From Rubrivivax sp. A210 (GTDB lineage: Bacteria > Pseudomonadota > Gammaproteobacteria > Burkholderiales > Burkholderiaceae_C): a DNA stretch of 64,000 nucleotides. This document shows, piece after piece, positions 43,301-50,379 of this stretch. Numbering within the stretch: position 1 is the first letter of the stretch; the number at the start of each line of letters is the position of its first letter. The notes beneath the pieces were generated by a model. The model did no database searches. It saw only the letters and a program-made list of their open reading frames with translations, and was not told the DNA's origin. Position numbers and translations under genes: made by a program. The stretch spans positions 186,001 to 250,000 of the forward strand of contig NZ_CAJGBN010000012.1 in NCBI RefSeq assembly GCF_904426505.1, read 5' to 3'.

Positions 43301-44640
43301 GCGTGGCCGACATCGGCATCTGGCGCGCCTGGATACCGCCCGGCTGGCAGCTCGGCGGCGAACTGCGTGTGGCGGCCGGTCTCGGTGGCAGCTTTGGCGC
43401 GCCGCTGTACAGCGGCACGCTGGGTGCCACGGGCCTGAGCGTGCGCAACCTGCTCGAGGGCGTCAATCTCAGCGACGGCCAGGTGGGCGTGCGGCTGGAT
43501 GGCGACAGCGCCCGGGTCGAGCGCTTCACGTTGCGCGGCGGCGACGGCAGCCTCAGCGTCAGCGGCGGCGCCACACTGGGCGCCACGCCGCAGGCCCGGC
43601 TGCAGATCAAGGCCGAGCGCTTCCGCCTGCTCGGCCGCGTCGACCGCCTGCTTATCGCCAGCGGCCGGGCCGAGCTGCACTTGGCCGCCGACAGCGGCCG
43701 ACTGGACGGTGCCTTCACGGTCGACGAAGGCCTCTTCGATGCCAGCCGCAGCAGCGCGCCGACGCTGGACAGCGACGTCACGCTGCGACGCCCCGGCGCG
43801 CAGGAAGACCTCGACACCGAGGCCGCCGCGCCGCGCGCCAGCCGCGCCTTCGCGCTCAGCGTCGACGTCGACCTCGGCGAGCGCCTGCGCGTGCGCGGCC
43901 GCGGCCTGGACACCGTGCTGCGCGGCCGCCTGCACCTGGGCACGCGCTCCGGCCAGCTGGCCGTGGACGGCACCATCGCCACCGAACGTGGCACCTATGC
44001 CGCCTACGGCCAGAAGCTCGACATCGAGCGCGGCATCCTGGCCTTCAGCGGGCCTTCCGGCGACCCGCGCATGGACGTGCTGGCCCTGCGCCCCAACCTC
44101 GACGTGCGCGTCGGCGTGCTCATCACCGGCAGCGTGCAGACGCCACGCGTGCGCCTGTATTCCGAGCCCGAGATGAGCGACACCGACAAGCTCTCGTGGC
44201 TGATGCTGGGCCGCGCTCCCGACAGCCTGGGCCGCAGCGACACCACCCTGCTGCAGCGCGCCGCCGTGGCCCTGCTCGCGGGCGAGGGCGAGGCGCCCAC
44301 CGACGCGTTGCTGCGCCGCCTGGGGCTGGACGAGCTCTCGCTGCACCAGAGCGACGGCGACACGCGCGAGACCGTGGTCACGCTGGGCAAGCAGTTGTCG
44401 CGGCGCTGGTATGTGGGCTACGAGCGCGGCGTCAATGCCACCGCCGGCACCTGGCAGCTCATCTACCGGCTGGCCCAGCGCTTCACGCTGCGCCTGCAGA
44501 GCGGGCTGGAAAACTCCTTCGACGTGATCTGGGTGCTGCGCCTGGGCGAGACAAGGGCCGCGCCCGCAGCGGCCACACCTTCGGCGACGGCATCGCCGCC
44601 GGCATCGGCCGCATCGGCGGCACGAAAAGGCAGCCCTTGA
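40363..44640 (+). CDS. tamB: TamB-like translocation and assembly module protein (DUF490)
   Basis: The 1425-residue protein has one N-terminal membrane anchor (MPALVLLLLALVAGAGYAGA, about residues 28-47) followed by a very long repetitive beta-structure that forms the periplasm-spanning hydrophobic groove of the AsmA-like/TamB family. The C-terminal DUF490 domain includes GTIATERGTYAAYGQKLDIERG and ends with RLGETRAAPAA. It links the inner membrane to TamA and is proposed to move lipids or proteins. The ATG shares its A with the tamA stop codon (TGATG). The ending Ala/Pro/Ser-rich tail is low complexity. Confidence 0.92.
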   Translation: MAEAAPAPPPPGPPAPPGPLGLCLQLLSMPALVLLLLALVAGAGYAGARWLLASDEGARWLLAHQPWVEARGFEGSLLGGQWRAERLVVRWAGGQQSATLEGLDAGGMAWQWRPPGQGWVGLGIEQLTVKRIVVDTGPSNDLPLVAPRDLGLPFSLRLAEGRVEQLVVDRYAPVQGLVVAELALEGRAGAPHRVISASAQWQGLAITAGAAIAHEAPLAVTLDATLRPLAGGDAPAWAAVLRGRGPLARLAASAVLRGVPQGGREAPAADLRATLRPFEAWPMDALHAETQALDLSALATQLPQTRLSGHIDLAAPALAAPTRATVQITNSQPGRWNERRLPLRRLTAELRGQLDRHDRIEVQSFALDLADATRTAGRLRGSATWHGPLLEFKARLDELAPQRLDGRAAALLLSGPVEARLRGLPSPDPAATASATPLHIDWRLDLEGRFEAAPQPVRLAMEGSADDQRLELKSVRASAGPASATMKALLQRVARKDWQLETQGNLVDFDPLAWWPGEAGSVWRNTRHRLSADWQFGLRLPADADRLPALALAQRAVGNGSLRIHDSLLAGVPLAGELALGYTQTAAPTPASLRADLRLGGNQLTLDGRGDPTGPGAADHLRLDIKAERLNALAPLARLHPVLADWMPRQGTVQAGIAADGRWPALRSEGNAYVAQLAAGSLQLARGQAAWRMDGSGNQPLSLLLDLAGLQLGNQRADHLRAELRGTLADHRIELSGALPLLPPSAAVRLLGVQAQSGTRAQLQAQGGWERDAAGGGRWRARIERLAVGSWDGSVGDAPSASNWAEARGLRAELQFGADGSLATLRADAGRLQLTDALALRWDEVRADLRGEHARIDLHANIEPFALAPLLARLQPTMGWQGDMRLAARVDISAAERFSADLVFERSEGDLHVDGPDGLQLLGLTDLRVKVAVHDGEWVVTPQFRGRSLGDIGGTLRVHSSPERRWPAPEDRIEGEVQARVADIGIWRAWIPPGWQLGGELRVAAGLGGSFGAPLYSGTLGATGLSVRNLLEGVNLSDGQVGVRLDGDSARVERFTLRGGDGSLSVSGGATLGATPQARLQIKAERFRLLGRVDRLLIASGRAELHLAADSGRLDGAFTVDEGLFDASRSSAPTLDSDVTLRRPGAQEDLDTEAAAPRASRAFALSVDVDLGERLRVRGRGLDTVLRGRLHLGTRSGQLAVDGTIATERGTYAAYGQKLDIERGILAFSGPSGDPRMDVLALRPNLDVRVGVLITGSVQTPRVRLYSEPEMSDTDKLSWLMLGRAPDSLGRSDTTLLQRAAVALLAGEGEAPTDALLRRLGLDELSLHQSDGDTRETVVTLGKQLSRRWYVGYERGVNATAGTWQLIYRLAQRFTLRLQSGLENSFDVIWVLRLGETRAAPAAATPSATASPPASAASAARKGSP

Positions 44641-44661
44641 CGGCCCTCTTCGCGGCCTGAC

Positions 44662-44677
44662 CCCGGGCCGGCCCGGG
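44662..44677 (+). terminator. Perfect 16-bp palindrome after tamB
   Basis: CCCGGGCCGGCCCGGG lies 21 nt after the tamB stop and can form a 6-bp G/C stem with a 4-nt loop. The T tract is absent. It may mark the 3' end of the long VWA-tamAB transcript. Confidence 0.4.
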
Positions 44678-44746
44678 TTACACCCTTGCCTGTGCCGCAT
44701 CAAGAGGCTCGCGCACCGCGCCCGCCTGCGGCACAAGGAGAAGACC

Positions 44747-45670
44747 TTGACGAACCCCCATCCGCTGGACCAGGCCGTGGCCGCCGCACGGCTGCACGCC
44801 TTGCTCGACCGCTGCCCGGTAGCCGCCGCCTATGTACAGGCACAGCGCTTCACCGCCGTGGGTGCGCAGATGAACCAGCTTTTCGGCTGCGCTGACGAAG
44901 CCGGCCTGGCCGGCGAGCCCACCCGCGCGGTACACGGCTCGGACGCCTGCCATGCCGGCGTGCAGCAGCGCATGGCCGAGGCCTATGCCCGCCAGCACCC
45001 CTTCACCGAAGAGATCGAGTACGCGCGCCGCGACGGCAGCCGCTTCTGGGGCCGTCTGCGCGCAATGCCGCTGGACTGGGCCGACGCCAGCGGCGAGGCG
45101 CTGTGGCTCATCGACGACGTGAGCGCCGAGCGCCGCCAGCGCGAACACCCCACCTGGGCCTCGTCCCACGACGACCTCACCGAGTTGTGCAACCGGCGCG
45201 AGTTCGAACGCCGCCTGGCCGACCACGTCGGCAGCCGCCGCCACGAGCCGGTCTCGGTGCTGCACATCGATCTCGACCGCTTCGCCCTGGTCACCGAGCA
45301 GTTCGGCCAAGCCGGCGGCGACCACGCGTTGTTCGAGATCGCCACCCTGCTGCAGGCCAAGGTGCGCGCCTCCGACATCGTGGCGCGTCTCGAGGCCGAC
45401 CACTTCGCGGTGCTGCTGCCGGCCTGCGACGAGCACTGGGCGCAGCTCATCGCCGACAAGCTGCGCCTGGCCATTGGCCAGTTCCGCGTGCGCTGGGGCG
45501 ACAAGCGGGCGCGCGTGCCGGCCTGCGTGGGCGTCGTGCAGCTCAGCCCGGCCATGGCCGCTGCAGAAGAAGTGCTCGCAGCTGCCGCCGCGGCCTGCCG
45601 CGAGGCCAAGGAAGCCGGCCGCAACTGCGTGCGCGTACACCGCGCCACCGAACCCGCCCCGTCGGCATGA
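44747..45670 (+). CDS. PAS plus degenerate GGDEF-domain protein
   Basis: The 307-residue protein has a PAS domain (about residues 15-130, with VHGSDACHAG and EIEYARRDGSRFWGRLRAMPL) and a C-terminal GGDEF-like domain. The signature DDLTELCNRREFERRL is near the usual D-LTGLxNR, but the active-site loop reads EADHF (216-220) in place of GGDEF, so cyclase activity is very unlikely. The start is a TTG with AAGGAG placed 6 nt upstream; no ATG fits the frame. It is a probable c-di-GMP- or GTP-sensing signalling protein. tRNA-Arg follows. Confidence 0.82.
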   Translation: MTNPHPLDQAVAAARLHALLDRCPVAAAYVQAQRFTAVGAQMNQLFGCADEAGLAGEPTRAVHGSDACHAGVQQRMAEAYARQHPFTEEIEYARRDGSRFWGRLRAMPLDWADASGEALWLIDDVSAERRQREHPTWASSHDDLTELCNRREFERRLADHVGSRRHEPVSVLHIDLDRFALVTEQFGQAGGDHALFEIATLLQAKVRASDIVARLEADHFAVLLPACDEHWAQLIADKLRLAIGQFRVRWGDKRARVPACVGVVQLSPAMAAAEEVLAAAAAACREAKEAGRNCVRVHRATEPAPSA

Positions 45671-45701
45671 CAAGGCTGCCGGCCGCGGCGCTCCGGCCTC
45701 C

Positions 45702-45707
45702 TACAAT
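45702..45707 (+). promoter_or_regulatory. Candidate -10 element (TACAAT) for tRNA-Arg
   Basis: CTACAATCGCGCCCG ends 2 nt before the mature tRNA 5' end (45717). Initiation would fall about 3 nt upstream of the tRNA. The -35 region is not recognisable. Confidence 0.45.
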
Positions 45708-45716
45708 CGCGCCCGC

Positions 45717-45791
45717 CTCTCCGTAGTTCAATGGATAGAACGGGCGCCTCCTAAGCGCCAGATACAGGTTCGATTCCTGTCGGAGGGACCA
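45717..45791 (+). tRNA. tRNA-Arg (anticodon CCT)
   Basis: The acceptor stem CTCTCCG/CGGAGGG (one G-U pair) encloses a D-arm with TAGTTCAATGGATAGAAC, an anticodon stem GGCGC/GCGCC with the loop CTCCTAA (anticodon CCT), and a T-arm ACAGGTTCGATTCCTGT. Discriminator A and an encoded CCA follow. tRNA-Arg(CCT) genes are frequent integration sites for islands, and the eCIS cluster begins about 200 nt downstream. No integrase or partial 3' tRNA repeat is visible inside the window. Confidence 0.95.
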
Positions 45792-45861
45792 GGCACAAGG
45801 CCCTCAGCCCCCGCCGGCCCCAGGCCTCACCCTCTCCCTAACTTGAGGCGTGAAGCGCTCC

Positions 45862-45876
45862 GTGACATGGGTCACA
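45862..45876 (+). promoter_or_regulatory. CRP-like palindrome upstream of the eCIS operon
   Basis: GTGAC-ATGG-GTCAC is a perfect 5-bp inverted repeat. Read as GTGA-N6-TCACA it matches 9 of the 10 fixed positions of the CRP/Vfr consensus TGTGA-N6-TCACA. It lies 111 nt upstream of the first eCIS start, in the 207-nt gap after tRNA-Arg. Regulation by a CRP-family protein is inference. Confidence 0.45.
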
Positions 45877-45972
45877 CTCAAATAGACTCGTGACGCTGGC
45901 TGCCCGCCCTGGGCGCCGCAAGGCACCCACCGGGTCGGTTGCCTAGACAAGGCGCTAGCTGAGGAGCGGGAC

Positions 45973-46002
45973 ATGGGGCAGACAGGGCCGGTGTCGGCAT
46001 GA
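45973..46002 (+). CDS. Nine-codon leader ORF coupled to the eCIS cap gene
   Basis: GAGGAG, 6 nt upstream, is an excellent Shine-Dalgarno for the ATG at 45973. The ORF encodes MGQTGPVSA and stops at a TGA that overlaps the ATG of the cap gene (ATGA). The cap ATG itself has no Shine-Dalgarno in the preceding 20 nt. Ribosomes would therefore reach the operon by termination-reinitiation. It was inferred from sequence only; the peptide may have no function of its own. Confidence 0.4.
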   Translation: MGQTGPVSA

Positions 46003-46583
46003 TCGCCGAGGTCTTCAAGTTCCTGCGGGAACACCTGAACGAGGCCCTCCCACGCGATTCAGCGGGCGGCGCCGTCGAAGACCTTTTCGTCTACGTCGGC
46101 TCAGGCAAGGAAGACGCGGTCAGTTTCAAGGCCGATGCCGTGTCGCTGCTGCTGGTGCGCGTCGAGCAGGACGCCACGCTGCGTCCGCCCGATCTCTACA
46201 CGCGCATCTCGTCGGTGGGCTCGCACCAGAAGGTCGAACCCGAGATCCGCCTCAACCTCAGCCTGCTGCTGGTGGCGCGCTTCCCCGACGACTACCTGCA
46301 GGCGCTGCACCACCTGTCGCGCGTGATCCGGTATTTCCAGAACCACCGCGTCTTCAATCCGGCCAATGCGCCCGATCTGCCTGACGGCATATCGCAGTTG
46401 GTGTTGGAGCTCGTGACCCCCACCTTCTCGGAACAGAACGAGATCTGGGGCACGCTGCGCACCGCCTACCTGCCCAGCGCGATGTACAAGCTGCGCATGG
46501 TCGTTTTCCAGGACGACGAAGGCCAGCCGACCACGGCAGTCAAGGAACTCATGCAGAGCGTGACCCAGGTTCCGCAGACATGA
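45999..46583 (+). CDS. eCIS cap / tube-terminator protein (DUF4255, Pvc16/Afp16-like)
   Basis: The 194-residue protein belongs to DUF4255, the family of Afp16 and Pvc16, which cap the distal end of the contractile tube and sheath and set particle length. Characteristic parts are the N-terminal IAEVFKFLREHLNEAL, the central LNLSLLLVARFPDDYLQALHHLSRVIRYFQNHRVF and SEQNEIWGTLRTAYLPSAMYKLRMV. In Afp/PVC clusters the cap gene is last, whereas here it opens the operon, an order also known from other eCIS lineages. Its start is coupled to a 9-codon leader and its end overlaps the next gene by 4 nt (ATGA). Confidence 0.87.
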   Translation: MIAEVFKFLREHLNEALPRDSAGGAVEDLFVYVGSGKEDAVSFKADAVSLLLVRVEQDATLRPPDLYTRISSVGSHQKVEPEIRLNLSLLLVARFPDDYLQALHHLSRVIRYFQNHRVFNPANAPDLPDGISQLVLELVTPTFSEQNEIWGTLRTAYLPSAMYKLRMVVFQDDEGQPTTAVKELMQSVTQVPQT

Positions 46584-47665
46584 AATTCCTGGCCCTCTTC
46601 GGCGTGCGCCTGCGGCACGAAGGCTACCCGGCGGGGGTTCGCCCCGACGCCGCGCTGGCGCCCTCCGAAGCCACGCGCCGCCTGCTGGCCCGCTACCGCC
46701 TGCGCCTGCAGGAGCAGCCCGACGGCCTGACGGTCTGGGCCATGGCCCGCCCAGATGGCAAGGCGCCCCTGCTGCCTCTGGCGCGTGCCGAGGTCTTCGG
46801 CTTCGAGTTGCGCGCGCATTCAGCCGAGTTCGCACTCGCCACCGACATGGCCGAACTTTCGGCCATGGCCGATCCGGTCTACAGCAATGCCGCGCTGGGC
46901 GCGAACGACGCGCGCACGCTCGTGCCCGCCGACCGCAAGAACTGGCACATCCAGGCCGTGGACGCGCCCGCCGACGGCACATCGACACGGCGCGTGCTGG
47001 CCGCGCAGCCCCTTCCCGCCGGCGATGCGCAGCGGCCACCCCGGGCATCGGACATCAGCGTCACTGCAGAGTTAGGCACTGCGCGCGTCACCGCCTACGA
47101 CGCCGCCACGCGCACCGCCACCCTCCAGGCCTCGAGCGGCGCCCAGGGCCTGGCGCTGCGCTACCGCACCCTTGCCCCGGTGCGGCGTGACACGCTGGCC
47201 GAGGTGCAGGTGGTCGTCAACCGCTCGTTGCCGGCCCCGGGCAGCGCCGATGCCGATTTCGAGATCCGATTCAAGGCGCGCGCCGTGCATTGGGCCTACT
47301 ACCTGGTGACCGACCAGCCCGGAGACTTCGCCATCATCGATGCCGATGCGGCTGCGCCCATCGTCTTCGGTGCGCAAAGCACCACCTTGCTCAATGGGGC
47401 CGCCGATGCATCCGATCCTCAGGCCGCGGCCCTGGCCGCGCAATACCCCGGGCAGCGGCGCATCCGCTTCCTGTCGGACCAGCCCGTGCCCTGCGGCAGC
47501 AGCCCGCGCAAGGGCCTGGCCCTCTTCCAGGGCGGCCAGCGCGTGCTCGGGCCGCTGCCCAATGCCTCGCTCACGCGGCCGACCCGCTTCATGCGCGCCA
47601 CAGCTGGCGCTCCTCAGGACCAGGACGGCATCTGCCAGGTCCTCAAGTATCTGAAGTCCCGCTAA
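46580..47665 (+). CDS. Uncharacterised eCIS-operon protein (361 residues)
   Basis: I do not recognise this family. The protein has no signal peptide or membrane segment. The first 120 residues are mixed and Arg-rich (RRLLARYRLRLQEQPDG); the rest looks beta-rich, with two regions resembling stacked beta strands (about 150-210 and 215-270). A Cys in VPCGSSPRKGLALFQGG near residue 310 and a C-terminal CQVLKYLKSR are notable. It overlaps the cap gene and precedes the sheath gene by 25 nt, so it is surely part of the operon. A structural or assembly role at the cap-sheath end is a guess from position. Confidence 0.75.
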   Translation: MKFLALFGVRLRHEGYPAGVRPDAALAPSEATRRLLARYRLRLQEQPDGLTVWAMARPDGKAPLLPLARAEVFGFELRAHSAEFALATDMAELSAMADPVYSNAALGANDARTLVPADRKNWHIQAVDAPADGTSTRRVLAAQPLPAGDAQRPPRASDISVTAELGTARVTAYDAATRTATLQASSGAQGLALRYRTLAPVRRDTLAEVQVVVNRSLPAPGSADADFEIRFKARAVHWAYYLVTDQPGDFAIIDADAAAPIVFGAQSTTLLNGAADASDPQAAALAAQYPGQRRIRFLSDQPVPCGSSPRKGLALFQGGQRVLGPLPNASLTRPTRFMRATAGAPQDQDGICQVLKYLKSR

Positions 47666-47690
47666 CGCTCAACCAAGGGAAACGCGCAAC

Positions 47691-49364
47691 ATGGCCACCT
47701 ACAGAACCCCCGGCGTCTACGTCGAAGAGATCTCCACCCTGCCGCCGTCGGTGGCCGAAGTGGCCACCGCGGTGCCGGCCTTCATCGGCTACACCGAGAC
47801 CGGTCCGGCCGACAGCGGTGACCCGCATGTGGTGCGCGTGGCCACGATGCTCGAGTTCGAGAGTGCCTTTGGGGGCCCGCAGGCGATCAAGTTCAACGTC
47901 AACGAGCCGGCCGCGTCCGACCCCGGCGCAGGCCCCACGGTGCAGATGGTGGCGCCCGCCAACGGCTTCTCGCTCTATTACGCGATGAGCCTGTATTTCC
48001 GCAATGGCGGCGGGCCTTGCTATGTGGTGTCAGTGGGCAACTACAAGGCGACGCCGAGCAAGGCGCGCTACTCGGCCGGCCTGCTGGCGCTGGAGCGCGA
48101 GGACGAACCGACACTGATCGTGCTCAGCGATGCGGCCAGCGTGCTCACGTCCACCGACTACTACGCCCTGTGCGGCGAGGCGCTGATGCAATGCCGCAAG
48201 CTCGGCGACCGCTTCACCATCCTCGACATCCCCAAGGGTGACTGGCAGGGCTTCCGCAACGACAGCAACCTCTCGGCCAACCTGATGTACGGCGCGGCCT
48301 ACCACCCCTATCTGCAAAGCTCGATCTCCTACGACGTCGCCGATGGCGACGTCACCATCAAGCGTGCCGTCCAGGCCAGCAGCAATGTCACCGGCAACCT
48401 GCCCCTGGGCGGCGCCAACGGCATCAGCGTCAGCTTCACCGGCGCCGCCGGCAGCAGCGCCGGCGTGGCCGTCACCTTCGGTACACAGGAAGCTTCTGCC
48501 AGCTTCACGGTGGCGGCAGGCACGCTGACCCTCAGCGACGTGAATGGCCAGACCGGCGACAGCATCGCCACCGCCTGGGCCACCTGGAAGCTGACCAACA
48601 ACGCGGCCGGCTTCGACATCGCCAAGAACGGCGACGGCTCGGCCGCCATTGCCACCGCCGACCTGCCGGCTGCGGCCATTCCTTTGCCGGCCCCCAACGC
48701 CGGCACCGACACGCTGGCAACCATCAAGAACCGTGAGACCGGGCTGTACAACAAGGCCAAGGCCGCGCTGTCGGAGCAGCGCGTGGTGCTGCCGCCGAGC
48801 GCGGCTATGGCCGGCATCTATGCCCGCGTCGACCGCGAGCGCGGTGTCTGGAAGGCGCCGGCCAATGTCGGCGTGCTGGCAGTGCTGGGGCCGGTGTCCA
48901 AGATCACCGACGATGACCAGGATCGCCTCAACGTCGATGCCACTGCCGGCAAGTCGATCAACGCCATCCGTGCGTTCACCGGCAAGGGCACGTTGGTGTG
49001 GGGCGCGCGCACCCTGGCAGGCAATGACAACGAATGGCGCTACGTGCCGGTGCGGCGCCTCTTCATCACCATCGAAGAGTCAGCCAAGAAGGCCAGTGCC
49101 TTCGCGGTGTTCGAGCCCAATGACCAGACCACCTGGCTCAAGGTCAAGGCCATGATCGAGAGCTATCTCTACGGCCTGTGGGAGGCCGGCGCGCTGGCCG
49201 GGGCCAAGCCCGAGGCCGCCTATTTCGTGCATGTGGGTCTGGGCACCACGATGACGCCGCAAGACGTGCTCGAGGGCCGCATGATCGTCGAGATCGGCAT
49301 TGCCGCGGTACGCCCGGCGGAATTCATCATCCTGCGCTTCTCGCACAAGCTGCAGACGGCCTGA
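47691..49364 (+). CDS. eCIS contractile sheath protein (Afp2/Pvc2-like)
   Basis: The 557-residue protein has the phage-tail-sheath N-terminus TYRTPGVYVEEISTLPPSVAEV and a C-terminal sheath domain ending in VEIGIAAVRPAEFIILRFSHKLQTA, the strand exchanged between subunits. VPVRRLFITIEESAKKASAFAVFEPND matches the conserved core. Between about residues 208 and 343 is a Gly/Ala/Thr-rich beta insertion not found in the shortest sheaths; it would face the particle outside. The operon has one sheath gene, while Afp and PVC have three. AAGGGA precedes the ATG. Confidence 0.95.
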   Translation: MATYRTPGVYVEEISTLPPSVAEVATAVPAFIGYTETGPADSGDPHVVRVATMLEFESAFGGPQAIKFNVNEPAASDPGAGPTVQMVAPANGFSLYYAMSLYFRNGGGPCYVVSVGNYKATPSKARYSAGLLALEREDEPTLIVLSDAASVLTSTDYYALCGEALMQCRKLGDRFTILDIPKGDWQGFRNDSNLSANLMYGAAYHPYLQSSISYDVADGDVTIKRAVQASSNVTGNLPLGGANGISVSFTGAAGSSAGVAVTFGTQEASASFTVAAGTLTLSDVNGQTGDSIATAWATWKLTNNAAGFDIAKNGDGSAAIATADLPAAAIPLPAPNAGTDTLATIKNRETGLYNKAKAALSEQRVVLPPSAAMAGIYARVDRERGVWKAPANVGVLAVLGPVSKITDDDQDRLNVDATAGKSINAIRAFTGKGTLVWGARTLAGNDNEWRYVPVRRLFITIEESAKKASAFAVFEPNDQTTWLKVKAMIESYLYGLWEAGALAGAKPEAAYFVHVGLGTTMTPQDVLEGRMIVEIGIAAVRPAEFIILRFSHKLQTA

Positions 49365-49414
49365 CGGCCGGAGCCGCCAACCGCCCCCCACCCTGAACAA
49401 CGAGGCGAACCACC

Positions 49415-49882
49415 ATGGCTCTCACCAAAGACCAGATCAAGACCACCTACCCGCTGCCGGTCTACAACTACCGCGTCGAGATCGACGGCAAGGCCGTCGC
49501 CTTCTCCGAGGTCTCGGGCCTGAGCGTCGGCTACGAGACCAGCACCTATGTCGAAAGCCCGACCTCGGGCGTGGGCCCGCGGCGCATGGTGATGCCGGGC
49601 CAGCGCAAGACGGCCACCGTCACGATGAAGAAGGGCGTGGTCACTGGCGTCAGCGTGCCGACACTGTTTGCCTGGATCAACTCGATCCAGCTCAACCGCG
49701 TCGACAAGAAGGATGTCTACATCCGCCTGTGCGACGAGTCCGGCGCCGCGGTCGTGAGTTGGAAGCTGATCAACGCCTTCCCGACCAAGCTCGACGCCCC
49801 CAGCTTCACCGCCAGTTCCAACGACGTCGCGGTCGAGAGCATGGAGTTGACGGCCGACGGCGTGGTCATCGAGCAAGCCTGA
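49415..49882 (+). CDS. eCIS inner-tube protein (Afp1/Pvc1-like)
   Basis: The 155-residue tail-tube protein shows YPLPVYNYRVEIDGKAVAFSEV, SEVSGLSVGYETSTYVES, MKKGVVTGVS and the closing SFTASSNDVAVESMELTADG, the pattern of Hcp-like tubes in T4 gp19/Afp1 relatives. It would stack as hexameric rings inside the sheath. It is 50 nt after the sheath gene, the usual order, and is probably the major tube subunit because it has the most generic sequence of the three paralogues. Confidence 0.93.
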   Translation: MALTKDQIKTTYPLPVYNYRVEIDGKAVAFSEVSGLSVGYETSTYVESPTSGVGPRRMVMPGQRKTATVTMKKGVVTGVSVPTLFAWINSIQLNRVDKKDVYIRLCDESGAAVVSWKLINAFPTKLDAPSFTASSNDVAVESMELTADGVVIEQA

Positions 49883-49922
49883 CCCCGCTGCTGCCAGGCA
49901 GAACCCGGCCGGACCCAGCCCC

Positions 49923-50366
49923 ATGGCGGAATCAGCAGCAGCCCAGAGGTCGAAGTACCCGGTCGCGAGCTACAACTTCCGTGTCACCGTGGGCGACACG
50001 ACGATGAGCTTCACCGAGGTGTCGGGCCTGGTGCGCGAGTACCAGACGCTGAGCTACCGCCACGGCCTGAGCTTTCTCGAGGGCGAGGAGATCGTCAAGT
50101 TTCGCCACGACAAGTACGTGTCGCTGACGATGAAGAAGGGCGTCGTCGCTGGCGCCATCGCGCTGTATCAATGGCTGGAAGGCAGCGAGCGCAAGAGCCT
50201 CAGTGTGAGCCTGTGCGACGAGAAGGGCGACGCAGTGGTCACCTGGCAGATCAAGAAGGCCTTGCTCGTCAAGCTCGATGCCCCGGCGCTGCAGGCCAGC
50301 TCCAACGAGGCCGCCATCGAGACGCTGACGCTGATGGCATCGGGCATCTCGGTCGAGCACCATTGA
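49923..50366 (+). CDS. eCIS inner-tube protein, second paralogue (Afp1/Afp5-like)
   Basis: The 147-residue paralogue shares YPVASYNFRVTVGDTTMSFTEV, FTEVSGLVREYQTL, MKKGVVAGAIALYQWL and LQASSNEAAIETLTLMASG with the preceding tube protein. It could be an alternative tube subunit or the tube initiator that sits on the baseplate (Afp5 role). The 40-nt gap to the preceding gene and 13-nt gap to the next show it is in the operon. Confidence 0.9.
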   Translation: MAESAAAQRSKYPVASYNFRVTVGDTTMSFTEVSGLVREYQTLSYRHGLSFLEGEEIVKFRHDKYVSLTMKKGVVAGAIALYQWLEGSERKSLSVSLCDEKGDAVVTWQIKKALLVKLDAPALQASSNEAAIETLTLMASGISVEHH

Positions 50367-50379
50367 GGCGGCCTCGGGC

